DNA of 64,000 nt, from the NCBI RefSeq assembly GCF_004348975.1, contig NZ_SMFP01000001.1:628701-692700 (forward strand), in the 5' to 3' direction. The position numbers and the translations under genes were made by a program. The stretch's first letter is position 1. Every line of letters starts with the position of its first letter. The notes under the pieces were generated by a model. It was given only the letters and a program-made list of their open reading frames with translations, searched no databases and was not told the DNA's origin. Positions 9,647 through 17,969 of the stretch are shown piece by piece. The DNA comes from Antarcticimicrobium sediminis. GTDB lineage: Bacteria > Pseudomonadota > Alphaproteobacteria > Rhodobacterales > Rhodobacteraceae.

Positions 9647-10051
9647 ATGGACCTGCCGAAATACTATTTCCGGGTGCGCGACAACGGCGCCTTCGTCTTT
9701 CGCGTCGATACCGAGAACCGCGACCGCCGTATCGAGATGGACCAGATCGCGACGATCAACATCCGCAACGGCGACATCAAGCCGCATGGCGAGCGGCTGC
9801 TGAGCGAGGCCGATCTGGAGCGGATCAAGGCCTGGATGGCCGAGCGGGCCGAGGTTCTGGCCCGGCGCGACATCGACGATATCCTGCGCAGCGTCGATCA
9901 CCTCAACCTCACCGCGCATTGGGCCCAGACCCGGGCCAGCGCGGCGCAGCTTGAGGCGGTGACCGACTCGCTGCTGCTGGCCATGCACGACTTGCGCACC
10001 GTTCTGGTGCGCAAAAAGGCCGAGCGGCTGATGCAGGACAGCAAAGACTGA
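9647..10051 (+). CDS. Conserved hypothetical protein
   Basis: 134 residues, not assigned to a known family. It starts with beta-rich sequence (PKYYFRVRDNGAFVFRVDTENRDRRIEMDQIATINIRNGDIKPHG), then amphipathic helices with a predicted helical tail (LEAVTDSLLLAMHDLRTVLVRKKAERLMQ). No signal peptide or membrane segment. The ATG at 9647 lies 11 bases after the aminotransferase stop, with GGGGG just upstream, so it is probably the second gene of that unit. Codon use is like its neighbours. The function is unknown. Confidence 0.75.
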   Translation: MDLPKYYFRVRDNGAFVFRVDTENRDRRIEMDQIATINIRNGDIKPHGERLLSEADLERIKAWMAERAEVLARRDIDDILRSVDHLNLTAHWAQTRASAAQLEAVTDSLLLAMHDLRTVLVRKKAERLMQDSKD

Positions 10052-10093
10052 CGCCAAAGACGAACGGCGCGCTTGGGCCGGTCGTCGGAATTT

Positions 10094-10115
10094 GAGTATT
10101 TATGACAAGAAGAAG
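10094..10115 (+). repeat. Dispersed intergenic motif, copy 1 (GAGTATTT...GAAGAAG)
   Basis: A 22-base motif starting GAGTATTTATGACAAGAA and ending GAAG, placed after the stop of the gene at 9647-10051 and on its strand, between convergent genes. Copy 2 at 28857-28878 on the other strand matches at 20 of 22 bases and also lies between convergent ends. A weaker copy is at 44859-44880. I recall similar elements scattered in Roseobacter gene gaps, but their role is unclear. Confidence 0.6.
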
Positions 10116-10164
10116 CGCGGGGGAGCAGAGAGGCCACCCCTGCGCGTCTTCGAAAATGGCCAGA

Positions 10165-10404
10165 TCAGAACGCGTTATACGTCATCGTGGTCAGCGACCG
10201 TTCGATCCCGTCGATGTCGAGCAGGTGATCGTTGATATATTTGCCCACATCCGCATCCTTGGGAATGTAGAGCTTCATCAGCAGGTCGTATTCGCCGCTG
10301 GTCGAATACAGCTCGGAATGGATTTCGCGCAGCGCGATATGCTCGGCCACCTGATAGGTGGTGCCGGGTTTGCAGCGGATTTGTATGAAAACACAGGTCG
10401 ACAT
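10165..10404 (-). CDS. Stand-alone Lrp/AsnC ligand-binding (RAM) domain protein
   Basis: 79 residues matching the C-terminal effector-binding and oligomerisation domain of Lrp/AsnC regulators (CVFIQIRCKPGTTYQVAEHI, then SGEYDLLMKLYIPKDADVGKYIND and a final LTTMTYNAF), with no helix-turn-helix. Such SMO-like small proteins usually form ring-shaped oligomers and bind amino acids or nucleotides. The ATG at 10404 is used; AAAGG lies about ten bases upstream. A longer reading to 10446 adds a non-conserved, proline-rich leader. Confidence 0.88.
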   Translation of the reverse strand: MSTCVFIQIRCKPGTTYQVAEHIALREIHSELYSTSGEYDLLMKLYIPKDADVGKYINDHLLDIDGIERSLTTMTYNAF

Positions 10405-10482
10405 GGGATGCAGCCTTTGGGGGATGTTTGACCGCCAAACTGGCATGGCAGCGGGCCGGGTGCAATCCCCGCCCGCCCTGCC

Positions 10483-11694
10483 CTAACCCACCGCGCGGTC
10501 ACGGATCCAGGCGTTCAACCGCCACGCCCCATAGGCCAGCGCAATGGCGATCAGCCCGGCCACGACGATGGTGCCGGGTTCGGCCTCCAGCCGTTCGAAA
10601 TACTGGGTATACAGGTGGATCGCGCCAAAGGTGACGGCGGTGTTGAACACCGCGCGCCGCGCCGCCATCGCCGCCCACAGCCCGACGCCAAGGATCACCA
10701 GTGCCCAGACCAGCGCATAGGCGTCGCTTGAGATCACAAGGACATGGGACTGAAACGCCGCCTTCGCCGCATCATAGGCCTCCACGGCGCTGGCGTCCGC
10801 GCGCCAACTGGGATCGGCGCTGAAATCCGACCAGCGCGGCCCCCACAGGTAATACCCGACCTGATCGCCCCAAAGCGATCCGATCCAGAACGCCATATTC
10901 ATCCAGATAAAGGCCAGCCGCCCCAAGATCGTCGCATGCCGCCCGATCCGCTCCGACTGGCTGGAGATCAGCCACAGGCAAGCCCCGGCCAACAGCGCCA
11001 TCTGCAGCACCGTCAGCGTCGATTCATAGATCGCCAGACCGTACATGCCGGTCTGGTAAAAACTGCGCGACGACAGCGCCACCGCCAGCATCGGGATCGA
11101 CAGCGCCGTGACCAACCGAATATCCAGCGCCACGCCGCACAGGATAAGCACCGCAGCAGCGTAGTGATACAGGATCCACGGCGGCACCCCGCCCAAAACC
11201 GGGCCCAGCGGTTCGCTCAGCATCCCGCTCAGATGCGCCGCCACGCCCAGACAGGTCAGCCACCCGGCCAGAAACCGCAGCCGCCCCGGCCCCCGCCGCC
11301 AGACCGCATAGGCCCCCAGCCCGATCGGCAGACCCAGCACCGCAGCGATACTGGCACTGCCGCTCGCCTGCACACCCCAGCCCACCGCGCCACCGACCAA
11401 AAGCACCGCCCCAATCACCGCCGTCGCGTTGGACAACAGCCGATAGGCCTCGGGCGCCCGCAGCAGCGCCACCGCACCGGCCAGCGTGACCACAGCGCCC
11501 AGCGCTGTGATCTGCGCCATATCTTCCAGAAACCCCACCATGCCGCCGATCACCGCGAGGATCCCCGTGAACAGCACGATATTGACCGCCAGCGTCATCA
11601 TGTCTTCGCGCGCACGGCGGGCGATCTCCTCCGCCTGATCGGGGCTCAGCACCCCGTCGCGGACCAACTCATCGGTATTTGCCAAAATTCTCAT
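10483..11694 (-). CDS. DUF2157 multi-spanning membrane protein
   Basis: 403 residues beginning with a soluble helical leader (NTDELVRDGVLSPDQAEEIARRARED), the DUF2157 hallmark, followed by about ten hydrophobic segments such as VNIVLFTGILAVIGGMVGF and ALLVGGAVGWGV. Function is unknown for the family. Start choice: ATG at 11694 without a clear ribosome site; a GTG at 11712 adds six residues and has GGGGG near it. It is transcribed divergently from hisB, sharing a 114-base gap. Confidence 0.8.
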   Translation of the reverse strand: MRILANTDELVRDGVLSPDQAEEIARRAREDMMTLAVNIVLFTGILAVIGGMVGFLEDMAQITALGAVVTLAGAVALLRAPEAYRLLSNATAVIGAVLLVGGAVGWGVQASGSASIAAVLGLPIGLGAYAVWRRGPGRLRFLAGWLTCLGVAAHLSGMLSEPLGPVLGGVPPWILYHYAAAVLILCGVALDIRLVTALSIPMLAVALSSRSFYQTGMYGLAIYESTLTVLQMALLAGACLWLISSQSERIGRHATILGRLAFIWMNMAFWIGSLWGDQVGYYLWGPRWSDFSADPSWRADASAVEAYDAAKAAFQSHVLVISSDAYALVWALVILGVGLWAAMAARRAVFNTAVTFGAIHLYTQYFERLEAEPGTIVVAGLIAIALAYGAWRLNAWIRDRAVG

Positions 11695-11808
11695 GCGCCA
11701 TACAGACAGCACAGCCCCCGGAAAAGGAAGCGGTTTTGCCGTCCCGCGCGCCCTTGGCCTTGATCCGATGCGCGCCTATAAGGGGGCGGCATCAAAGGAG
11801 CGCGCCCC

Positions 11809-12396
11809 ATGCGACAGGCCCGGATCGTTCGCAAGACTGCGGAAACCGACATCACGGTCGAGATCGACCTCGACGGCAGCGGCAGCTATGACAACCAGAC
11901 CGGCGTGGGGTTCTTTGACCACATGCTGGACCAATTGGCGCGCCACTCGCTGATCGACATGACCATCCGCGCCACCGGCGATCTGCATATCGACGATCAC
12001 CACACGGTCGAAGATGTGGGCATCGCGCTGGGTCAGGCGTTCACGCAGGCGCTTGGCGACAAGAAAGGCATCCGCCGTTATGGTGAATGCCACCTGCCGA
12101 TGGACGACGCGCAACTGCGCTGCGCGCTCGATCTTTCCGGTCGCCCGTTTCTGGTCTGGAACGTCGATCTGCCGACGCCCAAGATCGGCACCTTCGACAC
12201 CGAACTGGTGCGCGAATTCTTTCAGGCTCTCAGCACCCATGGCGGCATCACGCTGCATGTGGACCAGATCCATGGGTTCAACAGCCACCACATCGCCGAG
12301 GCGGCGTTCAAAGCGGTGGCCCGCGCCCTGCGCGTGGCGGTCGAGACCGACCCGCGCAAATCCGACGCGATCCCCTCGACCAAGGGCGCTCTGTAA
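11809..12396 (+). CDS. hisB: Imidazoleglycerol-phosphate dehydratase
   Basis: A 195-residue monofunctional IGP dehydratase, the sixth step of histidine synthesis, dehydrating IGP to imidazole-acetol phosphate. Manganese-binding histidine motifs are visible: [12 protein letters not shown] near residues 40-51, [14 protein letters not shown] near 62-76, and [20 protein letters not shown] near 146-165. The AAAGGAG ribosome site lies seven bases before the ATG. It opens the histidine group and is followed after 39 bases by hisH. Confidence 0.97.
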   Translation: MRQARIVRKTAETDITVEIDLDGSGSYDNQTGVGFFDHMLDQLARHSLIDMTIRATGDLHIDDHHTVEDVGIALGQAFTQALGDKKGIRRYGECHLPMDDAQLRCALDLSGRPFLVWNVDLPTPKIGTFDTELVREFFQALSTHGGITLHVDQIHGFNSHHIAEAAFKAVARALRVAVETDPRKSDAIPSTKGAL

Positions 12397-12435
12397 GGCG
12401 CCCCCGACCTCTCCCACCTGCGAGGAAAGCAAACC

Positions 12436-13074
12436 ATGCTGACCGCCATCATCGACTATGAAAGCGGCAATCTGCACTCTGCCGAAAAGGCGTTCCAACG
12501 CATGGCGCGCGAGGTTGGCGGCGGCACCGTCGTGGTCACCGCCGACGCCGATGTGGTGGCCCGCGCCGACCGCGTCGTGCTACCCGGCGACGGCGCCTTT
12601 CCCGCCTGCGCCCGCGCGCTGCGCGGCCAGTCCGGCCTGTTCGAGGCGCTGGTCGAGACGGTCGAAACCCGGGGCCGCCCGTTTCTGGGAATCTGCGTCG
12701 GCATGCAGTTGATGGCCACATGGGGCCGCGAATACGAGGATACCCAAGGGCTCGACTGGATCGGTGGCGAGGTGGTGAAGATCACCCCCTCCAACCCGGA
12801 GATGAAGGTGCCGCATATGGGCTGGAACGATCTGGTGATAGACCATCCCCACCCGGTGCTCGACGGCATCACCACCGGCGATCACGCCTATTTCGTGCAC
12901 TCCTACCAAGTCCGCGTCGCCAGCCCGCAGGAGCGGATCGCGCATGTAGACTATGGCGGCGATGTCACCGCCATCATCGGGCGCGGTACCATGCTGGGCA
13001 CCCAGTTCCACCCGGAAAAAAGCCAGAAGACCGGGCTGCGCCTGATCGGGAATTTCCTGCGCTGGCGGCCCTGA
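12436..13074 (+). CDS. hisH: Imidazole glycerol phosphate synthase glutaminase subunit
   Basis: A 212-residue class I glutamine amidotransferase that supplies ammonia to HisF for imidazole ring closure. The catalytic cysteine is C87 in FLGICVGMQLM; the His-Glu pair lies in LGTQFHPEKSQKTG near residues 193-195. The oxyanion-type PGDGAFPAC loop is present. Its partner subunit hisF is 2.5 kb away (15564) instead of adjacent. An intact DUF2147 gene faces it from the opposite strand right after its stop. Confidence 0.97.
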   Translation: MLTAIIDYESGNLHSAEKAFQRMAREVGGGTVVVTADADVVARADRVVLPGDGAFPACARALRGQSGLFEALVETVETRGRPFLGICVGMQLMATWGREYEDTQGLDWIGGEVVKITPSNPEMKVPHMGWNDLVIDHPHPVLDGITTGDHAYFVHSYQVRVASPQERIAHVDYGGDVTAIIGRGTMLGTQFHPEKSQKTGLRLIGNFLRWRP

Positions 13075-13099
13075 CCGGGCCGCCTTGGCTTAAGGCCCC

Positions 13100-13510
13100 T
13101 TAGTTCACCCGCGCCCAGACCTGCGACTGACAGACCGGCCCGTAACAGCCGCGCACCGTCAACCGGTCGCCCACCACCTGGATGGTGCCGGGATAGGTCC
13201 GGTTATGGGCTGGCACAAAGGCGCGCCCGGTCCACACCCCCGCCCCGGCGGGCACCATATCCCAGAACACCCGCACGCCCAGATTCGGCGTCCGCACCAG
13301 GCGGCCCCGGCTGTCATAGGTGCGCGCGATCACGCCACAGGTGGCCGTGCCACAGGGACGCGCCTCGATATGGGCGACGATGCCCTTTGCGTCCGGCGGT
13401 GTCAGCCATGTGCCCACCGGCGTGTCCGCCAGCGCCATCACCGGCGCTATCACCGTCACCATCATAGGGAACACCCCCGCGCAAAGCGCTGCGGCAAGAC
13501 CCCGTTTCAT
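13100..13510 (-). CDS. DUF2147 secreted protein (copy 1)
   Basis: 136 residues with a signal peptide ending near VMALAD and a small beta-rich DUF2147 domain: GTWLTPPDAKGIVAHIEARPCGTATCGVIARTYDS, then WDMVPAGAGVWTGRAFVPAHNRTYPGTI and the C-terminal VRGCYGPVCQSQVWARVN. Four cysteines could form two disulphides in the periplasm. The start is uncertain; ATG 13510 gives a clean signal peptide, while longer readings up to 13561 exist. It is the diverged paralogue of the gene at 13681-14070, both opposite to the his genes. Family function is unknown. Confidence 0.85.
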   Translation of the reverse strand: MKRGLAAALCAGVFPMMVTVIAPVMALADTPVGTWLTPPDAKGIVAHIEARPCGTATCGVIARTYDSRGRLVRTPNLGVRVFWDMVPAGAGVWTGRAFVPAHNRTYPGTIQVVGDRLTVRGCYGPVCQSQVWARVN

Positions 13511-13680
13511 CTGTCCAATAGTCAATGTCACCAACATCACCCCAATCAGCGATCCTGGCATTTGCTGCCGTCTGTCCCGGCCCGGCAGAGCAAAGCCGGT
13601 CGCATATTACACGCGCCCGGCCCCATTGCGGTATACTATTTTCGGCCACCTCGCGGATCAGCGCAAAGGCGCCGAACGGA

Positions 13681-14070
13681 TCAGTTCACCCGGCTCCAGC
13701 TCTGTTTCGAGCAGATCAACCCGCCCGCCACGCAGCCGCGCAACGCAACCGTGTTGCCCGAAAGATCCATCTTGCCGATATAGATCTTGTCGTTCGAGGG
13801 CCGCCAAACCTTGCCCGCATAGTGCCCGTCTCCCTGCGGCACCATGTCGATCACCAGCGTCTTGCCCTGATTCTCGGACCGATACGCGCCCGAGGCATTG
13901 AAGCTTTTCGCAATCACCCCGCACAGCGCCGCACCGCAAGGCGCGATATCGATATGCGCATAAGACCCGTCATCGACCTCGGTCTTCCAAGTGCCCTCCA
14001 GCGGGTCCGCCGCCATCGCCGCCCCGGCAATCCCAAGACCCAGAACAGCCCCAAGCCAGATATGTTTCAT
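13681..14070 (-). CDS. DUF2147 secreted protein (copy 2)
   Basis: 129 residues. Signal peptide ends at AAMAAD; the DUF2147 domain runs from GTWKTEVDDGSYAHIDIAPCGAALCGVIAKSF to VALRGCVAGGLICSKQSWSRVN. The paired cysteines CGAALC and the C-terminal CVAGGLIC match those of copy 1, so this is a tandem duplication in the same orientation with 170 bases between. No regulatory site is obvious. It sits between hisH and hisA on the opposite strand. Confidence 0.88.
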   Translation of the reverse strand: MKHIWLGAVLGLGIAGAAMAADPLEGTWKTEVDDGSYAHIDIAPCGAALCGVIAKSFNASGAYRSENQGKTLVIDMVPQGDGHYAGKVWRPSNDKIYIGKMDLSGNTVALRGCVAGGLICSKQSWSRVN

Positions 14071-14216
14071 TCAAAGATCCTCCCTGCCCGAAAGCCTGCC
14101 CCATGCCGCCCGAGTCAGGCAAGGCTGACCCCGGGTCGCGTTGCATTTCCCCCAGCCCCGGTGCAATAGGGCGCGAAACGCCGCAAACGCCATAACCCGC
14201 ATCAGAAAGGCCCGCC

Positions 14217-14939
14217 ATGATCCTGTACCCCGCCATCGACCTCAAGGACGGACAGGCCGTGCGCCTTTTGCGCGGCGACATGGACAAGGTGACCGTGTTC
14301 AACGACGACCCCGCCGCGCAGGCCCGCGCCTTTGTCGAGGCAGGCTGTGAATGGCTGCATCTGGTCGACCTCAACGGCGCCTTCGCCGGCGCACCGGTCA
14401 ACGCCGCCGCGGTCGAGGCGATCCTTGCCGCCTGCGACGTGCCCGCCCAGCTTGGCGGCGGCATCCGCGACATGGCCACGATCGAGACCTGGCTGTCCAA
14501 GGGGCTGGCGCGCGTCATCCTTGGCACCGTGGCGGTCGAAAACCCCGATCTGGTGCGCGAGGCTGCGCGCGCCTTTCCCGGTCAGGTCGCCGTCGGCATC
14601 GACGCCCGCAACGGCATGGTCGCGACCAAGGGCTGGGCCGAGGAAACCAATGTCGACGCCACCGACCTCGCCCGTTCGTTCGAGGATGCCGGGGTCGCCG
14701 CGATCATCTATACCGACATCAACCGCGACGGCGCGATGCAGGGGCCCAATGTCGCGGCCACCGCCGCACTGGCCCGCGCCGTCTCGATTCCCGTCATCGC
14801 CTCGGGCGGGGTCAGCTCGGTGGCCGACCTGATCGCCCTGCGCGACTGTGGCGCGACGCTTGACGGCGCGATCTCGGGCCGTGCGCTTTATGATGGCGCC
14901 ATCGACCTGCAACAGGCACTGGCGGCGCTGCGGGGCTAG
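14217..14939 (+). CDS. hisA: ProFAR isomerase (phosphoribosylformimino-AICAR-P isomerase)
   Basis: A 240-residue TIM-barrel isomerase of histidine synthesis, the Amadori rearrangement of ProFAR to PRFAR. Catalytic aspartates are in [14 protein letters not shown] (D8) and [15 protein letters not shown] (about D130), and the two phosphate-binding half-barrel motifs are [11 protein letters not shown] and [11 protein letters not shown], showing the internal half-barrel repeat. It lies between divergent DUF2147 and DUF302 genes, so it has its own upstream region of 146 bases. Confidence 0.97.
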   Translation: MILYPAIDLKDGQAVRLLRGDMDKVTVFNDDPAAQARAFVEAGCEWLHLVDLNGAFAGAPVNAAAVEAILAACDVPAQLGGGIRDMATIETWLSKGLARVILGTVAVENPDLVREAARAFPGQVAVGIDARNGMVATKGWAEETNVDATDLARSFEDAGVAAIIYTDINRDGAMQGPNVAATAALARAVSIPVIASGGVSSVADLIALRDCGATLDGAISGRALYDGAIDLQQALAALRG

Positions 14940-14989
14940 GTTTCGCGCCCCGCTACCCGCCTAGTTACTTGGCCAAGTTACCCGGCCAA

Positions 14990-15439
14990 TTACTCAGCCG
15001 CAGCCTTCGCCGTAAGCTTGCCTAACGCGCCCTGCATCATGCCGATGGCGGGCACATCGTCGACATCCAGATCCTCCAGCATCTCCTTGGGATCTTGGTA
15101 AGCCAGCCAGACCTGCCCGTCGCCATCCGCATAGGCCAGCACCCGCAGCGGCAGGAACAGCCCGGCGCGCGGGTCGGCCTGCATAACTGGCGTGCCCAGC
15201 TTGGGATTGCCAAAGATCAACACCTGCGCCTCGCCCAGATCCATATCGACCATCTTGGCCCCGGCCGCGTGATCGACCCGCGCGAACACGGTCGCCCCGG
15301 CCCCCTCGACCGCCGCCTGCAACGCGCTCATCGCCGCATCGACCGATTTCCCGGTCTTGACCCGTATCAGATCGCCCGCCATGGCCTGTCCTGCTCCCAT
15401 TACGGCAATCGCTGCCGCCAATATGATATGTCCGCGCAT
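14990..15439 (-). CDS. DUF302 secreted protein
   Basis: 149 residues: signal peptide ending at GQAMAG, then a DUF302 domain (VDAAMSALQAAVEGAGATVFARVDHAAGAKMVDMDLGEAQVLIFGNPKLGTPVMQADPRAGLFLPLRVLAYAD). The strand-helix arrangement with GNPKLGTP is the usual signature. Family members bind small ligands in the periplasm but the role is not known. It is antisense to the his transcription direction and ends 50 bases from the end of hisA. Start ATG 15439. Confidence 0.88.
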   Translation of the reverse strand: MRGHIILAAAIAVMGAGQAMAGDLIRVKTGKSVDAAMSALQAAVEGAGATVFARVDHAAGAKMVDMDLGEAQVLIFGNPKLGTPVMQADPRAGLFLPLRVLAYADGDGQVWLAYQDPKEMLEDLDVDDVPAIGMMQGALGKLTAKAAAE

Positions 15440-15563
15440 CTCTATCCCTTTCGGTAAAACCTAATGCCCGCATGTCGTCACGGCGCGACGCAATGGTCCA
15501 GTCACATCTCTGGTATCGGCGGGACTTTGCGATTAGGAGAGAGCCCAAGCAAAAGGAGCGGAC

Positions 15564-16331
15564 ATGCTGAAAACCCGCATCATCCCCTGCCTCGACGTGG
15601 CCGATGGCCGCGTGGTCAAAGGCGTCAACTTCGTCGATCTGATCGATGCCGGTGATCCGGTCGAGGCCGCAAAAGCCTATGACGCCGCCGGCGCGGACGA
15701 GCTGTGCTTTCTCGACATCCATGCCACCCATGAAAACCGTGGCACCATGTACGATCTGGTCCAGCGCACCGCCGAGCAATGCTATATCCCGCTGACCGTC
15801 GGCGGTGGCGTACGCACCCGCGATGATGTGCGCGCGCTGCTGCTGGCCGGGGCCGACAAGGTCAGCTTCAATTCCGCCGCCGTGGCCAACCCCGATGTGG
15901 TGGCCGAGGCCGCCGATCACTTTGGCAGCCAATGCATCGTGGTGGCGATCGACGCCAAGACGGTCAGCCCCGGCAAATGGGAAATCTTTACCCATGGTGG
16001 CCGCCGCGCCACCGGCATCGACGCGGTCGACTTTGCCCGCACCGTCACCGCCAAGGGCGCCGGGGAAATCCTGCTTACCTCGATGGACCGCGACGGCACC
16101 CGGGCGGGCTTTAACCTGCCCCTCACCCGCGCCATCGCCGACGCGGTACAGGTGCCGGTGATCGCGTCGGGCGGTGTCGGCACGCTGCAACATCTGGTCG
16201 AGGGCGTGACCGAAGGCCATGCCAGCGCCGTACTCGCCGCCTCGATCTTTCACTTCGGGGATTTCACCATTCACGAGGCCAAGGACTACATGGCCGCCGC
16301 CGGGATCCCGATGCGGATGGAGTTTGCCTGA
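15564..16331 (+). CDS. hisF: Imidazole glycerol phosphate synthase cyclase subunit
   Basis: A 255-residue TIM barrel that uses HisH-derived ammonia to close the imidazole ring, giving IGP and AICAR. Catalytic aspartates are D11 in [15 protein letters not shown] and D130 in [10 protein letters not shown]; phosphate sites are [11 protein letters not shown] and [18 protein letters not shown] precedes the ATG by nine bases. Its stop overlaps the hisE start by one base, indicating a translational link. The partner hisH is upstream at 12436. Confidence 0.97.
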   Translation: MLKTRIIPCLDVADGRVVKGVNFVDLIDAGDPVEAAKAYDAAGADELCFLDIHATHENRGTMYDLVQRTAEQCYIPLTVGGGVRTRDDVRALLLAGADKVSFNSAAVANPDVVAEAADHFGSQCIVVAIDAKTVSPGKWEIFTHGGRRATGIDAVDFARTVTAKGAGEILLTSMDRDGTRAGFNLPLTRAIADAVQVPVIASGGVGTLQHLVEGVTEGHASAVLAASIFHFGDFTIHEAKDYMAAAGIPMRMEFA

Positions 16332-16645
16332 TGCATATGCTCGACCAACTTGCCGAAACCATCGCCCAGCGCGCCAAGACCGACCCCGACAGCAGTTGGA
16401 CCGCCAAGCTGCTGGCCAAGGGCCCCGAGAAATGCGCCGAGAAATTCGGGGAAGAGGCCGTCGAGGCGATCATCGAGGCAGTCAAGGGCGACCGCGCGCG
16501 CCTCACCTCCGAGGCCGCCGATACGCTCTATCACCTGCTGGTGATGCTGCAATCGCGCGAGGTGCCGCTGCAAGACGTGCTGGATGAGCTCGCCCGCCGT
16601 CAGGGCACCAGCGGCATTGCCGAAAAAGCGGCGCGCAAACCTTAG
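16331..16645 (+). CDS. hisE: Phosphoribosyl-ATP pyrophosphohydrolase
   Basis: A 104-residue monofunctional PR-ATP pyrophosphatase (all-alpha MazG-like fold), the second step of histidine synthesis. Visible signatures are SWTAKLLAKGPEKCAEKFGEEAVEAIIEAVKGD with acidic metal-binding residues and LTSEAADTLYHLLVML. It is not fused to HisI. Two in-frame ATGs, at 16331 and 16337; the first overlaps the hisF stop (TGATG), so coupling favours 16331. No strong terminator follows. Confidence 0.95.
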   Translation: MHMLDQLAETIAQRAKTDPDSSWTAKLLAKGPEKCAEKFGEEAVEAIIEAVKGDRARLTSEAADTLYHLLVMLQSREVPLQDVLDELARRQGTSGIAEKAARKP

Positions 16646-16745
16646 GGGCGTTTCCGGAATCGCGGCCCGAGTCTTGACACCTTGGACCACCGGCGGCTGC
16701 CCCCGCGCCTTAACCGCCCTTGCGGTCCCGCGCGTTGCGCAGGTT

Positions 16746-17216
16746 TCAAAGCTTTGAGGAAATCACCCCGGTGGCAAACCCGCCCATGCGAAGCTCACCG
16801 AACAGGCGCTGATACTCGATCTTGGGACAGCGATTCTGAATCACCGTCACGCCCCGCGACTCGGCCTTGGCCGCAGCCTCGGGATTCTCCACGCCGATCT
16901 GCATCCAGATCGTCTGCAACTCGGGAAATGCCGCCAAGGCCTCGTCCACGATGGGCGGCACCGCGTCAGAACGGCGAAAGATATCCACCATGTCCACCGC
17001 GCCGTCGATCTCTGACAGGCTGGCCACAACCGTTTGACCAAACAGCTCTTTTCCGGCGTGGCCCGGGTTGACCGGGATCACCTCATAACCCTTGAGCGAG
17101 AGATAGCGGGCGACGTAATAGCTTGGCCGCACCGGGTTGGTCGAGACCCCCACTACGGCGATCCGCCGGGTGCGCGTCAGGATGTCTTTCAACAGTTTGT
17201 CAGAATATTCAGCCAT
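16746..17216 (-). CDS. CoA-binding domain protein (YccU-like)
   Basis: 156 residues with a CoA-binding Rossmann domain: RIAVVGVSTNPVRPSYYVARYLSLKGYEVIPVNPGHAG, then VDMVDIFRRSDAVPPIVDEALA and the conserved Cys block VIQNRCPKIEYQRLF. Proteins of this type bind coenzyme A but lack the ligase half of succinyl-CoA synthetase; their role is unclear. The ATG at 17216 is used. It is separated from the YHS gene by a terminator and a 119-base spacer, so it has its own promoter region. Confidence 0.9.
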   Translation of the reverse strand: MAEYSDKLLKDILTRTRRIAVVGVSTNPVRPSYYVARYLSLKGYEVIPVNPGHAGKELFGQTVVASLSEIDGAVDMVDIFRRSDAVPPIVDEALAAFPELQTIWMQIGVENPEAAAKAESRGVTVIQNRCPKIEYQRLFGELRMGGFATGVISSKL

Positions 17217-17240
17217 GACCGCACCCTAGACCCGCGCGCG

Positions 17241-17280
17241 AAAAGAAAAAAGCGCCCAAAGCCTAAAAGGCCTGGGCGCC
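17241..17280 (-). terminator. Rho-independent terminator of the YHS-domain gene
   Basis: On the minus strand a GC-rich stem (arms 17269-17280 and 17252-17263, about 11 bp with one bulge) is followed by T6-C-T4 (the A-run seen at 17241-17251). It would end transcripts coming from 17846 rightward of the CoA-binding gene. The stem and T-tract together make it convincing. Confidence 0.75.
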
Positions 17281-17399
17281 AGTGTGGAACGAGGGACAGT
17301 AGAATGACCCACGGTAGTTCCTCACCGCGGTCACTGTGAGATTTAGGCACCATTGTCGAAAAAAAAAGGCCTCGTCGCGAAATCGTGAGAAAAACCCGC

Positions 17400-17846
17400 T
17401 CATTGCCGCAGCACCCCCGGCCAATTCGCGCCCGCCAACACAATATTTTGTGGCGGATCTACAGCCCACAACTTCATGTAGGTAAAACTGTGGATCAGGT
17501 ACAATTTCCCGTCGACGATCCGCCACGCCTCGGGATTGGCCCCCAAAATCTGCCCCTTTGACATCGCATAGGCACAGTATCCGCCAAATTGCGGCGCATA
17601 GGCCCGCGGGTTCGCCTCGAAGGTCTCGCGGTTTTTCCGGGTCGAGAACAACCACACCGCCCCCTTCCACATCACCGCAATATCGGGCTTGCCGCGCACG
17701 GCCTTCCCGACGGTGAAATAGGCCACCGTGTCATACCCGCTGATCGCCGCGCCCTTGCTGGCATGGAACACCGGCATCTCCGCGCGGGCCACGCCAGTCA
17801 GCAGCAGCAGGGCAGTCAGCACGGACAGGATCAATCGCAGGGGCAT
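17400..17846 (-). CDS. YHS-domain secreted protein
   Basis: 148 residues. Signal peptide ends near GVARAE; the YHS-like domain is GYDTVAYFTVGKAVRGKPDIAVMWKGAVWLFSTRKNRETFEANPRAYAPQFGGYCAYAMSKG, with the conserved FGGYCAY block. YHS domains are usually linked to metal or heavy-metal handling; here the protein is periplasmic and its role is not known. It ends with the ANWPGVLRQ tail. It lies downstream of rlmB on the same strand after 123 bases. Confidence 0.85.
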   Translation of the reverse strand: MPLRLILSVLTALLLLTGVARAEMPVFHASKGAAISGYDTVAYFTVGKAVRGKPDIAVMWKGAVWLFSTRKNRETFEANPRAYAPQFGGYCAYAMSKGQILGANPEAWRIVDGKLYLIHSFTYMKLWAVDPPQNIVLAGANWPGVLRQ

Positions 17847-17925
17847 GGCATCTTCTAGCGTTGTGAACAGGGCAAAGATGCCCTGCCGGGGCCGACCTGC
17901 AAAGCCCCCCTGACGCGGTTGTGAT

Positions 17926-17950
17926 GCAGGCGGAGCAAAGCCCCGCCTGC
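17926..17950. other. Intergenic hairpin below rlmB
   Basis: GCAGGCGG (17926-17933) pairs with CCGCCTGC (17943-17950), a perfect 8-bp stem with a 9-base loop, between rlmB and the YHS gene. No T-run follows on the minus strand, so it is at best a weak or factor-dependent stop. Confidence 0.3.
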
Positions 17951-17969
17951 GCGTCGGCCAATCAGCCGG

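Noticed and set aside
14994-16274. 426-codon minus-strand frame opposite hisF
   Set aside because: Opposes a certain hisF; the apparent length is due to GC-rich third positions on the coding strand.
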